This document shows positions 53,148 through 62,249 of a stretch of DNA of 64,000 nt, in pieces. A program made the translations under genes and the position numbers. The first letter of the stretch is position 1. Each line of letters starts with the position of its first letter. Source of the stretch: Pseudomonas sp. P818 (GTDB lineage: Bacteria > Pseudomonadota > Gammaproteobacteria > Pseudomonadales > Pseudomonadaceae); the NCBI RefSeq assembly GCF_000418555.1, contig NZ_ATKM01000005.1:310001-374000 (forward strand), given 5' to 3'. Below the pieces are notes generated by a model, which made no database searches, was not told where the DNA came from, and worked only from the letters and a program-made list of their open reading frames with translations.

Positions 53148-53677
53148 GGTGAAGGCCTCGCAAGCGTCTTGTAGTAGATGGCATTGGCCCGGTAGGTACC
53201 GTCCGGGCCGCAGGCGTAATCGGGCAGGCCACCAATGCACTGGTAGCCGAGGTGGCGATAGAGGTGTTCCGCATCGCTGCCGGCCTCGGTGTCGAGGTAC
53301 AACAGGCCGCGCTTGCGGGTCGCCGCTTCCTGCTCAACGGCCTGCATCAACAGGCGGGCGATGCCGCGACGGCGCGCCGTGCTGAGCACCAGTAGTTTCT
53401 GAATCTCCGCGCGGTTCAGCCCGTTGGGCTTCTGGCACAGGCTCAGCTGCACGCTACCCAGAACGCGGCCTTGTTCCTGGGCCACCCAGAGCAGCATGGA
53501 ACCGTCGGCAACGCCGGCCTGTACCTGGACGAAGTACTCAGCGGCGCCTCGCTCGTCGAGATCGGCGAGAAAACCTAGCGATGCGCCATGCCCGACCGCA
53601 TCGAGCAGCAGAGCGATCAAGCCTTCGCGGTAGTTGGCGAAGCTGGCGCTGTCGAGTTGCTGCAGCGTTACGTCCAC
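53144..53677 (-). CDS. GNAT acetyltransferase in the urease operon, copy 1
   Basis: The product is 177 residues. The acetyl-CoA site is [20 protein letters not shown]; the C-terminus reads [20 protein letters not shown]. It lies between two urease genes with translational coupling (ATGA) to ureB. Substrate unknown. Confidence 0.85.
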   Translation of the reverse strand: MDVTLQQLDSASFANYREGLIALLLDAVGHGASLGFLADLDERGAAEYFVQVQAGVADGSMLLWVAQEQGRVLGSVQLSLCQKPNGLNRAEIQKLLVLSTARRRGIARLLMQAVEQEAATRKRGLLYLDTEAGSDAEHLYRHLGYQCIGGLPDYACGPDGTYRANAIYYKTLARPSP

Positions 53678-53680
53678 CGG

Positions 53681-54190
53681 TCACTCCCTGGCGTCGAGGA
53701 TCAGTTGCATAAAGGTCAGATCAAGCCAGCGGCCGAACTTGCGGCCGACCTGGGGCATCTGCCCGGTGGTGACGAAGCCGAGGCGCTGGTGCAGGCGAAT
53801 CGAGGCGGCATTTTTTGACTCGATGGCGGCGACCATGACGTGGAGGTTGGCGGCGCGAGCGCGCTCGATCAGCGCCTGCATCAGCGCCGGGCCGAGCCCT
53901 TGGCCGCGCTGGTCGGCGCGTACGTAGACCGAATGCTCGACGGTGTGGCGAAAGCCCTCGATGCTGCGCCAGGTGCCATAGCTGGCGTAGCCGATCACCT
54001 CGCCGGCGGCGTCATGCGCGACCAGTACGGGAAAGCCCGCCGCCGTGCGTTCGGCCAGCCAGGCGCGGCGGTTGGCCAGATCAACCAGGGTCTCGTTCCA
54101 GATCGCCGTGGTGAACTCTACCGCGTCGTTGTAGATGGCCAGGATGCCGGGCAGATCGGCTTCGCTGGCGTTCACTATCGAATAACTCAT
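53681..54190 (-). CDS. GNAT acetyltransferase in the urease operon, copy 2 (phosphinothricin/methionine-derivative type)
   Basis: The product is 169 residues. The pattern AIYNDAVEFTTAIWNE near the N-terminus, RSIEGFRHTVEHSVYVRADQ and RGQGLGPALMQALIERARAA is that of Pat/MddA-type enzymes, which acetylate phosphinothricin and methionine sulfone/sulfoximine. P. aeruginosa has a similar gene in the same operon. Coupled to ureA (3 bases). Confidence 0.88.
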   Translation of the reverse strand: MSYSIVNASEADLPGILAIYNDAVEFTTAIWNETLVDLANRRAWLAERTAAGFPVLVAHDAAGEVIGYASYGTWRSIEGFRHTVEHSVYVRADQRGQGLGPALMQALIERARAANLHVMVAAIESKNAASIRLHQRLGFVTTGQMPQVGRKFGRWLDLTFMQLILDARE

Positions 54191-54193
54191 GAA

Positions 54194-54496
54194 TCACGCA
54201 ATCGGCTGGTGGACGGTCACCAGCTTGGTGCCGTCGGGGAAGGTGGCTTCGATCTGGATCTCCGGGATCATCTCCGGCACGCCCTCCATCACCTGCTCGC
54301 GGGCCAGCAGGGTGGTGCCGAAGTGCATCAGCTCGGCCACGGTCTGGCCGTCGCGCGCGCCTTCGAGCAGGGCTGCGGAGATATAGGCCATGGCCTCCGG
54401 GTAGTTGAGCTTGACCCCGCGGGCCAGACGGCGCTCGGCCACCAGGCCGGCGGTGAAGATCAGCAGCTTGTCTTTCTCGCGTGGACTCAGATCCAT
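54194..54496 (-). CDS. ureA: Urease gamma subunit
   Basis: The product is 100 residues. [40 protein letters not shown] and [20 protein letters not shown] are conserved family motifs. 84 bases after the ureD stop. Confidence 0.98.
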   Translation of the reverse strand: MDLSPREKDKLLIFTAGLVAERRLARGVKLNYPEAMAYISAALLEGARDGQTVAELMHFGTTLLAREQVMEGVPEMIPEIQIEATFPDGTKLVTVHQPIA

Positions 54497-54580
54497 CGTG
54501 TTACTCCATTAGGGCGTATGCCTGGCATCGCCTGAATGCGTCGGTGTGGTAGGGCGGATGTCGCTTTTTTACATCCGCCG

Positions 54581-55417
54581 TCATGTGCTCCAGATGCGTG
54601 GCGGCACCGCCTCGCGCCCCAGCAGGGCCGGGCGCAACAGGCGCCACAGGGCGATCAGCCAGGCACGGGCCTTGAGCGCTTCACTGGCCAGGCAGCGGGC
54701 GACCAGCAGGCCCGCGAGCTGGCTGAGATCGCCGCGCACGCCGTCGATCTTCATTTCGCGGCAGCGCTCGAGTAAATCACTGTCCACCTCGCCACTGACC
54801 AGTAGGGTGGCGAATACCGGCTGGCCGTTCAGGCCGATGGGCGAGTCGAGCAGGCTGTCGCCGCCGCTCACGCGCTGGCGCTCGTGCCACAGCAACCTGC
54901 CATCCCGACGAACATCCAGCGCGGCCTGAAAGTGGCCGCAGGCAAAGCGCTCGTCGGCGGCGGGGCGGCCGAGGGCAACGATGTCCCAGTAGAACAGGCG
55001 AGCGTCGCCGTGCAGCTCGATCTGCGTGTGCAGTTCGGCCTGGGCGCCGGCATAGACGATGGTTTCCTGCGGCAGCCATTCCAGGGTGGCGCCGGCCTCG
55101 ACGCGCAGGCGCAGATCCTGGCGGGCGACGCCGGCGGCGCGGTACCACTTGGCTGCGCCGGGGCTGGTCAGCTGTACCCAGGTGTGTTCGCCGGTATGGG
55201 CCGAGATGTCCAGACGGTCGCCACCGGCGATGCCGCCAGGCGGGTGGACGATGATGTGCTGGCACACCTCCGGCCCCTCGGCGTAGAGGTGTTTCTGCAC
55301 CCTGAGAGGGCCAAGGTGACGCCTGCGCACCGGCGTGGTGCGTTCACCGTGGCGCGCGTAGGCCAGCTCCAGCTCGGCGGGCCAGCTGGGCGTGAACAGG
55401 GCGGCAGGCAGATTCAT
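54581..55417 (-). CDS. ureD: Urease accessory protein UreD (UreH)
   Basis: The product is 278 residues from ATG 55417. The family core is [32 protein letters not shown] and [20 protein letters not shown]. It holds apo-urease for nickel loading. First gene of this urease operon. Confidence 0.94.
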   Translation of the reverse strand: MNLPAALFTPSWPAELELAYARHGERTTPVRRRHLGPLRVQKHLYAEGPEVCQHIIVHPPGGIAGGDRLDISAHTGEHTWVQLTSPGAAKWYRAAGVARQDLRLRVEAGATLEWLPQETIVYAGAQAELHTQIELHGDARLFYWDIVALGRPAADERFACGHFQAALDVRRDGRLLWHERQRVSGGDSLLDSPIGLNGQPVFATLLVSGEVDSDLLERCREMKIDGVRGDLSQLAGLLVARCLASEALKARAWLIALWRLLRPALLGREAVPPRIWST

Positions 55418-55547
55418 GGCAGGGCAGGTTCCATGCAATAGTTGACCGAGTGGGCAAGCAAGAGGCGTGCCTCGAACCAATTCGGTGCGTGTGAGCTGGC
55501 AACACCTGTGATGCACCCGTGGTCGGGAGGTTGCTACCTCTGAGTCG

Positions 55548-55571
55548 TCGCGGCTAAAAGCCCCTCCCACA
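55548..55571 (-). repeat. Single REP half-element
   Basis: Reads TCGCGGCTAAAAGCCCCTCC and CACA, a diverged single REP arm between ureD and urtE. Confidence 0.55.
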
Positions 55572-55583
55572 GGCGGGTGCAGG

Positions 55584-56282
55584 TCAGATCGCCACCAACC
55601 CGCGTACGCCTTCGGCTTCCATGTTCTCACCACGGCCCTGCTGGACGATCTCGCCGCGGCTCATCACCAGATACTGGTCGGCCAGTTCGGCGGCGAAGTC
55701 GTAGAACTGCTCCACCAGCAGTATGGCCATGTCGCCACGGGCGGCGAGTTTCTTGATCACTGCGCCGATCTCCTTGATAACCGAGGGCTGGATGCCTTCG
55801 GTGGGCTCGTCGAGGATCAACAGGCGTGGCTGGCTGGCCAGGGCGCGGCCGATGGCCAGCTGTTGCTGCTGGCCGCCGGAGAGGTCGCCGCCGCGGCGAT
55901 GCTTCATCTCGCGCAGCACCGGGAAGAGTTCGTAGATGAACGCCGGCACTTCCTTGGCCTGGCTGCCGGGAAAGCGTGACAGGCCCATCAGCAGGTTCTC
56001 TTCCACCGTCAGGCGGCCGAAGATCTCGCGGCCCTGGGGCACGTAAGCGATGCCGGCGTGTACGCGCTGGTGCGGCTTGTAGGTGGTGATGGCCTTGCCT
56101 TCCCATTGCACATGGCCCTCCTTGGACGGGATGAGGCCCATCAGGCATTTGAGCAGGGTGGTCTTGCCCACGCCGTTACGGCCGAGCAGGCAGGTGACCT
56201 CGCCGACCTTCACGTCGAACGACAGGCCACGAAGGATGTGGCTGCCGCCGTAGTACTGATGGAGTTGTTGGACTTGCAGCAT
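55584..56282 (-). CDS. urtE: Urea ABC transporter ATPase UrtE
   Basis: The product is 232 residues. Walker [21 protein letters not shown], signature [20 protein letters not shown] and Walker [21 protein letters not shown] are intact. LivF-like; the urea assignment follows from urtA-D and ure genes on both sides. Confidence 0.95.
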   Translation of the reverse strand: MLQVQQLHQYYGGSHILRGLSFDVKVGEVTCLLGRNGVGKTTLLKCLMGLIPSKEGHVQWEGKAITTYKPHQRVHAGIAYVPQGREIFGRLTVEENLLMGLSRFPGSQAKEVPAFIYELFPVLREMKHRRGGDLSGGQQQQLAIGRALASQPRLLILDEPTEGIQPSVIKEIGAVIKKLAARGDMAILLVEQFYDFAAELADQYLVMSRGEIVQQGRGENMEAEGVRGLVAI

Positions 56283-56288
56283 TGCGTA

Positions 56289-56385
56289 CCTCTCGTTCCC
56301 GCGCTCAGCGTGGGTATGCAACTGACGACGCTCCGCGTCGTTGGAACACGGAGCGTTCCGGGAGGGGTTCCCGCGCGGGCGCAAT
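56289..56385. repeat. Intergenic hairpin repeat (CGTTCCC...GGAGCG type)
   Basis: The sequence contains ctcgttcccgcgctcagcgt, then gacgctccgcgtc and cacggagcgttccgggagg, forming paired stems. I recall this as a repeat common in Proteobacteria. With the REP pair it fills the urtE-urtD gap. Confidence 0.6.
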
Positions 56386-56416
56386 GCCGCCTCGCAGTGG
56401 AAACCATCAATTTTCT

Positions 56417-56478
56417 TCGCGGCTGAAGCCGCTCCTACAGGCATGATGGATGTCTCGTAGGAGCGGCTTCAGCCGCGA
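56417..56478. repeat. REP pair (REPIN-like), copy C
   Basis: TCGCGGCTGAAGCCGCTCCT and CGTAGGAGCGGCTTCAGCCG face each other in the orientation opposite to copies A and B. It lies between urtD and urtE. Confidence 0.85.
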
Positions 56479-56494
56479 ATCAGAGAGCGATGGC

Positions 56495-57333
<839 letters not shown>

Positions 57334-57337
<4 letters not shown>

Positions 57338-58425
57338 TGATCCTTCTCCTTCTTCAGCAGGCCGATCACTCCCTTGGGTAGAAAGAGGGTGACGACGATA
57401 AACAGCGCGCCCAGGGCGAACAGCCAGTACTCGGGGAAGGCCACGGTGAACCAGCTCTTCATGCCGTTGACGATACCGGCGCCGAGCAGCGGGCCGATCA
57501 GCGTGCCGCGACCGCCCAAGGCGACCCACACGGCGGCTTCGATGGACTGGGTCGGCGCCATCTCGCTGGGGTTGATGATGCCCACCTGGGGCACGTACAG
57601 CGCGCCGGCCAGGCCGCACAGCACCGCGGAGAGCACCCAGATAAACAGCTTGTAGCCGCGCGGATCGTAGCCGCAGAACATCAGGCGGTTCTCGGCGTCA
57701 CGCAGGGCGGTGAGCACGCGGCCGAACTTGCTGCGCGCCAGGCGAAAGCCCAGGTACAGGCTGCCCACCAGCAGCACCACGGTGGCGAAGAACAGCGCGG
57801 CGCGGGTGCCCTGCGCGGTGATGTCGAAGCCGAGAATGCGGGTGAAACCGGTAAAGCCGTTGTTGCCGCCGAAGCCGGTTTCGTTGCGGAAGAACAAGAG
57901 CATGCCGGCAAAGGTCAGCGCCTGGGTCATGATCGAGAAGTACACGCCCTTGATCCGCGAGCGGAAGGCGAAGAAGCCGAACACCAGCGCCAGCAGGCCG
58001 GGCGCCAGTAGCACCAGGCACAGCGCCCAGAGAAAACTCGAGGTGCCGTACCAGTACCAGGGCAGCTCGCTCCAGGCCAGGAAGCTCATAAAGGCCGGCA
58101 GCCCGTCGCCCGCCGACTGGCGCATCAGGTACATGCCCATGGCATAACCGCCGAGGGCGAAGAACAGGCCGTGGCCCAGCGACAGCATGCCGGCGTAGCC
58201 CCAGACCAGGTCCAGCGCCAGGGCGACGATGGCGTAGCAGAGGATCTTGCCCACCAGTGTCAGGGCGTAGGCCGAGACGTGCAGGGCATGGTCGGACGGC
58301 AGCAGGTGCAGCAGCGGCATGGCGAGCAGCACGGCCAGCACCAGCAGACCGATGGCCAGCGAAACCTGTGGGCCGAGCTTGGCGCTGGCGCGGGCCAGCA
58401 GCGTTTGATTCAGTGGCATGGTCAT
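57334..58425 (-). CDS. urtC: Urea ABC transporter permease UrtC
   Basis: The product is 363 residues with about ten membrane segments. LDLVWGYAGMLSLGHGLFFA and NETGFGGNNGFTGFTRILGF with LRDAENRLMFCGYDPRGYKL are the UrtC/LivM signatures. Start overlaps the urtB stop by one base. Confidence 0.96.
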
Positions 58426-59993
58426 CAGTCGATCACCCTTCCTTTCAGTGCGAACAGACCCTGCGGGCGTTTCTGGATAAACAGAATGATCAGCGCGAGG
58501 ATGAGGATCTTGCCCAGTACCGCACCGATCTGCGGTTCTAGGAACTTGTTCACCACGCCCAGGCCGAAGGCCGCCAGCACGCTACCGGCCAGCTGGCCGA
58601 CGCCGCCGAGCACCACCACCAGGAAGGAGTCGATGATGTAGCTCTGGCCCAGGTCCGGGCCAACGTTGCCGATCTGGCTCAGCGCCACACCGCCAAGGCC
58701 GGCGATGCCCGAACCGAGGCCGAAGGCGAGCATGTCCACGCGCCCGGTGGGCACGCCGCAGCAGGCGGCCATGTTGCGGTTCTGCGTCACCGCGCGCACG
58801 TTCAGGCCGAGGCGCGTCTTGTTCAGCAACAGCCAGGTCAGAACCACGACGAACAGGGCGAAGCCGATGATGACGATGCGGTTGTACGGCAGCACCAGGT
58901 TCGGCAGCACCTGCACGCCGCCGGACAGCCAGGCGGGGTTGGCCACCTCGACGTTCTGCGCGCCGAAGGTGACGCGCACCAGTTGAATGAGGATCAGGCT
59001 GATGCCCCAGGTGGCCAGCAGGGTTTCCAGCGGGCGGCCGTAGAGATGACGGATCACCGTGCGCTCCAGGGCCATGCCGATGCAGGCAGTGACCAGAAAG
59101 GCGATCGGCAACGCGGCCAGCGGGTAGAGCGTGAGGTATTCGGGGGCCAGGCGCTGGAAGCTCAGCTGCACCACGTAGGTGGTGTAGGCGCCGAGCATCA
59201 GCATCTCGCCGTGGGCCATGTTGATCACGCCCAGGAGCCCGAAGGTGATGGCCAGACCCAGGGCGGCGAGCAGCAGGATCGAACCCAGCGACAGGCCACT
59301 GAAGGCCTGGCCGAGCAGTTCGCCGATCAGCAGTTTGTTCTTCACCTGGGCCAGGCTTTGCTCGGCGGCGGCGCGCACGGTGGCATCGCTTTCCTCGCCA
59401 TCGAGCAGGCTTTGCAGGCGCGTGCGCGCCAGCGGGTCGCCGGTCCTGCCCAGGCGCTCCACGGCGGCCAGGCGCACGGCCGGGTCACTGGCCTCCAGCT
59501 GCAGGTTGGCCAGGGCCAGGGTAATGGCGTCCCGCACGGTTTCATCGGCCTCGATGCTCAGCCGGCTTTCCAGCAGCGGCAGCAGTGCCGGCGGCGTATT
59601 GCGTTGCAACTGCTTGGCGGCGGCCAGGCGCGCGGCGGCATCGTCAGCGAGCAACTGATGGCTGGCCATGGCCACGCCCAGCAGGCCGCGCAGGCGGTTG
59701 TTCAGGCGCAGTTTGCGTGGCGTGCCGTTGGCCTCGGCTGCGCCATCGGCGGCCTGCCAGGTGCCGCTCTGTTCGATGAAGGCGCGCTTGTCGGCGTCGC
59801 TGCCGACGCGGCCCTGCTGCAGGGCCTGCAGCAGTGGCAGGCGTTCGGCATTGGGCGCGGCGGCCCAGTCCTGCAGCAGCTTGGCCTGCTTGCCGGCGTT
59901 GGCGGCGACGAAATCGTCGGCCTCGCCAGCCTGCGCCGCCAGTGGCAGCCACAGCAGCAGGCTCAGGAGAATTCGGGTAAGGGCAGTGGGCAT
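58425..59993 (-). CDS. urtB: Urea ABC transporter permease UrtB
   Basis: The product is 522 residues. A signal peptide and an alpha-helical repeat region (about 25-230; DAAARLAAAKQLQRNTPPAL type) precede the LivH-like membrane domain (LGLAITFGLLGVINMAHGEM, then AGLGGVALSQIGNVGPDLGQ). The long extracytoplasmic N-terminus is typical of UrtB. Confidence 0.95.
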   Translation of the reverse strand: MPTALTRILLSLLLWLPLAAQAGEADDFVAANAGKQAKLLQDWAAAPNAERLPLLQALQQGRVGSDADKRAFIEQSGTWQAADGAAEANGTPRKLRLNNRLRGLLGVAMASHQLLADDAAARLAAAKQLQRNTPPALLPLLESRLSIEADETVRDAITLALANLQLEASDPAVRLAAVERLGRTGDPLARTRLQSLLDGEESDATVRAAAEQSLAQVKNKLLIGELLGQAFSGLSLGSILLLAALGLAITFGLLGVINMAHGEMLMLGAYTTYVVQLSFQRLAPEYLTLYPLAALPIAFLVTACIGMALERTVIRHLYGRPLETLLATWGISLILIQLVRVTFGAQNVEVANPAWLSGGVQVLPNLVLPYNRIVIIGFALFVVVLTWLLLNKTRLGLNVRAVTQNRNMAACCGVPTGRVDMLAFGLGSGIAGLGGVALSQIGNVGPDLGQSYIIDSFLVVVLGGVGQLAGSVLAAFGLGVVNKFLEPQIGAVLGKILILALIILFIQKRPQGLFALKGRVID

Positions 59994-60045
59994 AAGGGTG
60001 TCCTTGGCGTAGCGGTCTTCCCGGATTGCATCCGGGCCACGGCTG

Positions 60046-60177
60046 CCCTCTCCCCCGGCCCCTCTCCCGCAAGCGGGAGAGGGGAGACAAGCGACTCGGT
60101 GTCTCGTTGAAACACCGTACTAGTCCCCTCTCCCCCTTTCTTTCTATGGAGAGGGGAAGAGGGCTAGGGAGAGTGGG
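60046..60177. repeat. G/C-rich CCCTCTCCC inverted repeat, copy 4
   Basis: CCCCTCTCCC-GCAAGC-GGGAGAGGGG plus a second CCCCTCTCCC block about 45 bases on, paired with gagagggg. It occupies most of the urtA-urtB gap. Stems here can protect the highly expressed urtA mRNA. Confidence 0.7.
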
Positions 60178-60185
60178 CTTTTGCC

Positions 60186-61451
60186 TTAGTTCGACTTCAC
60201 CGGGGTATCGGCTTTCTTGTCGTTGCCTTCGATGAAGGGGCTCCACGGCTGGGCGCGGATCGGGCCTTCGGTTTCCCAGACCACGGAGAACTGACCGTCT
60301 TCCTGGATTTCGCCGATCATCACCGGCTTGTGCAGGTGGTGGTTCTTCTCGTCCATCTTCAGGGTGAAGCCGCTCGGCGCGGCGAATTCCTGGCCGGCCA
60401 TGGCTTCACGCACCTTGTCGACATCGGTGGTGCCGGCCTTCTCGACCGCTTGCGCCCACATGTGGATGCCCACGTAGGTGGCTTCCATCGGGTCGTTGGT
60501 CACCACGGTGTCGGCGTTCGGCAGCTTCTTGGCCTTGGCGTAGGCCTTCCAGTCGGCGACGAACTTCTCGTTGACCGGGTTCTCCACGGACTGGAAGTAG
60601 TTCCAGGCGGCCAGGTGGCCGACCAGCGGCTTGGTGTCGATGCCGCGCAGTTCCTCTTCACCCACGGAGAAGGCCACCACCGGCACTTCGGTGGCTTCCA
60701 GACCCTGGTTGGCCAGTTCCTTGTAGAACGGCACGTTGGAGTCGCCGTTGACGGTGGAGACCACGGCGGTCTTGCCGCCGGCGGCGAACTTCTTGATGTT
60801 GGCGACGATGGTCTGATAGTCGCTGTGGCCGAAGGGGGTGTAGACCTCTTCGATGTCCTTGTCGGCGATGCCCTTGCTGTGCAGGAAGGCGCGCAGGATC
60901 TTGTTGGTGGTGCGCGGGTAGACGTAGTCGGTGCCGAGCAGGAAGAAGCGCTTGGCGCCGCCGCCGTCTTCGCTGAGCAGGTATTCCACCGCCGGAATGG
61001 CCTGCTGGTTCGGTGCTGCGCCGGTGTAGAACACGTTCGGCGACATCTCTTCGCCTTCGTACTGCACCGGGTAGAACAGCAGGCCGTTGAGTTCCTCGTA
61101 GACCGGCAGCACGGATTTGCGCGATACCGAGGTCCAGCAGCCGAAGGTCACCGCGACCTTGTCCTGGGTCAGCAGCTGGCGGCCTTTTTCTGCGAACAGC
61201 GGCCAGTTGGAGGCCGGGTCGACCACCACCGGCTCCAGCTGCTTGCCGAGCACGCCGCCCTTGGCGTTGATCTCCTCGATGGTCATCAACGCCATGTCTT
61301 TGAGCGAGGTTTCGGAAATGGCCATGGTGCCGGACAGCGAGTGCAGGATGCCGACCTTGATGGTCTCGGCGGCCTGGATGGACCAGCTCAGGCCCATGGC
61401 GGCGATGGAAGCGGAAAGGGTAAAGGCCTTGATCAGGCTGCGACGTTGCAT
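60186..61451 (-). CDS. urtA: Urea ABC transporter substrate-binding protein UrtA
   Basis: The product is 421 residues from ATG 61451. The N-terminus QRRSLIKAFTLSASIAAMGL has a Tat-like double Arg. IKVGILHSLSGTMAISETSL, PVQYEGEEMSPNVFYTGAAP and TDYVYPRTTNKILRAFLHSK are diagnostic for UrtA. Binds urea in the periplasm. Confidence 0.97.
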   Translation of the reverse strand: MQRRSLIKAFTLSASIAAMGLSWSIQAAETIKVGILHSLSGTMAISETSLKDMALMTIEEINAKGGVLGKQLEPVVVDPASNWPLFAEKGRQLLTQDKVAVTFGCWTSVSRKSVLPVYEELNGLLFYPVQYEGEEMSPNVFYTGAAPNQQAIPAVEYLLSEDGGGAKRFFLLGTDYVYPRTTNKILRAFLHSKGIADKDIEEVYTPFGHSDYQTIVANIKKFAAGGKTAVVSTVNGDSNVPFYKELANQGLEATEVPVVAFSVGEEELRGIDTKPLVGHLAAWNYFQSVENPVNEKFVADWKAYAKAKKLPNADTVVTNDPMEATYVGIHMWAQAVEKAGTTDVDKVREAMAGQEFAAPSGFTLKMDEKNHHLHKPVMIGEIQEDGQFSVVWETEGPIRAQPWSPFIEGNDKKADTPVKSN

Positions 61452-61525
61452 GGTGCGATCTCCATTCTCATCTTGAGTAAGTGGACAGCTCTTTATTGTT
61501 TGGCAGTGATTCAAAGGTCATACCG

Positions 61526-62248
61526 TCACCCTTGCGCCGGCAGCGCCCGCTGGCGGGCGCTGTGCAGCATGTGCAGGGTGATCTTGCGCACTTCCGCCTT
61601 GCTGACCTCTATGTGGGTCTTGAGCAATAGCTGTGCCTCTTCGCAGCGACGCGACAGGATCGCGCCGAGGATGCGGGCGTGTTCCTCGTAGGTGAGTTCC
61701 ACGCGCGGCCCCTGGGTGAAGTCCAGGCGCCTGATAATTCGGATCTTTTCGCTGACTTCGGCGTGCAGGCGGGCCATCTCGCGGTTGCCGGCGGCTTCCA
61801 CCAGCTGGCAGTGAAAACGCTCGTCCAGACGCGAGACTTCGCGGCCGTCCTGCAGGCGGTGCTCGGGTTGCACCATCCAGGTGCGACGCAGCTGTTCCAG
61901 GGCCTCCGGCAGCTCGCCAGCGGGGCGCTCGCACAGTCGCTTGACCGCCTCCAGTTCGAGGACGATGCGCACTTCGTAGAGCTCCTCGAAGTGGGCGAAA
62001 TCGAACGGCTTGACCTGCCAGCCGCTGCGGAAATACACCTCCAGATAGCCCTCGCGCTCCAGGCGATACAGCGCCTGGCGCACCGGCGTGCGGCTGGCGG
62101 CCATGCGCTCGGCGATCTCGCCTTCGGAAAAGCGGTCGCCCGGCAGCAGGCGGAACTCGAAGATGTCGTCCTTGAGCTGGGCATAGATGCGCTCGGCTAG
62201 ATTCTCCGGGCGCTCCTTACCACGCCTGGCGGGGCTGACCAGTTGCAT
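61526..62248 (-). CDS. GntR-family (FCD) transcriptional regulator
   Basis: The product is 240 residues. Winged helix: IYAQLKDDIFEFRLLPGDRF, SEGEIAERMAASRTPVRQAL and REGYLEVYFRSGWQVKPF. The FCD domain follows (YEVRIVLELEAVKRLCERPA, DERFHCQLVEAAGNREMARL) with the His/Asp metal pocket pattern. It starts 1 base after the urea carboxylase stop and is 74 bases upstream of urtA. It probably regulates these urea genes in response to a urea-related ligand; this is inference. Confidence 0.9.
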   Translation of the reverse strand: MQLVSPARRGKERPENLAERIYAQLKDDIFEFRLLPGDRFSEGEIAERMAASRTPVRQALYRLEREGYLEVYFRSGWQVKPFDFAHFEELYEVRIVLELEAVKRLCERPAGELPEALEQLRRTWMVQPEHRLQDGREVSRLDERFHCQLVEAAGNREMARLHAEVSEKIRIIRRLDFTQGPRVELTYEEHARILGAILSRRCEEAQLLLKTHIEVSKAEVRKITLHMLHSARQRALPAQG

Positions 62249-62249
62249 C

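Noticed and set aside
60186..62248. Sigma-54 promoter before urtA
   Set aside because: No convincing TGGC-N7-TTGC pattern could be found in the short gap between the GntR gene and urtA.
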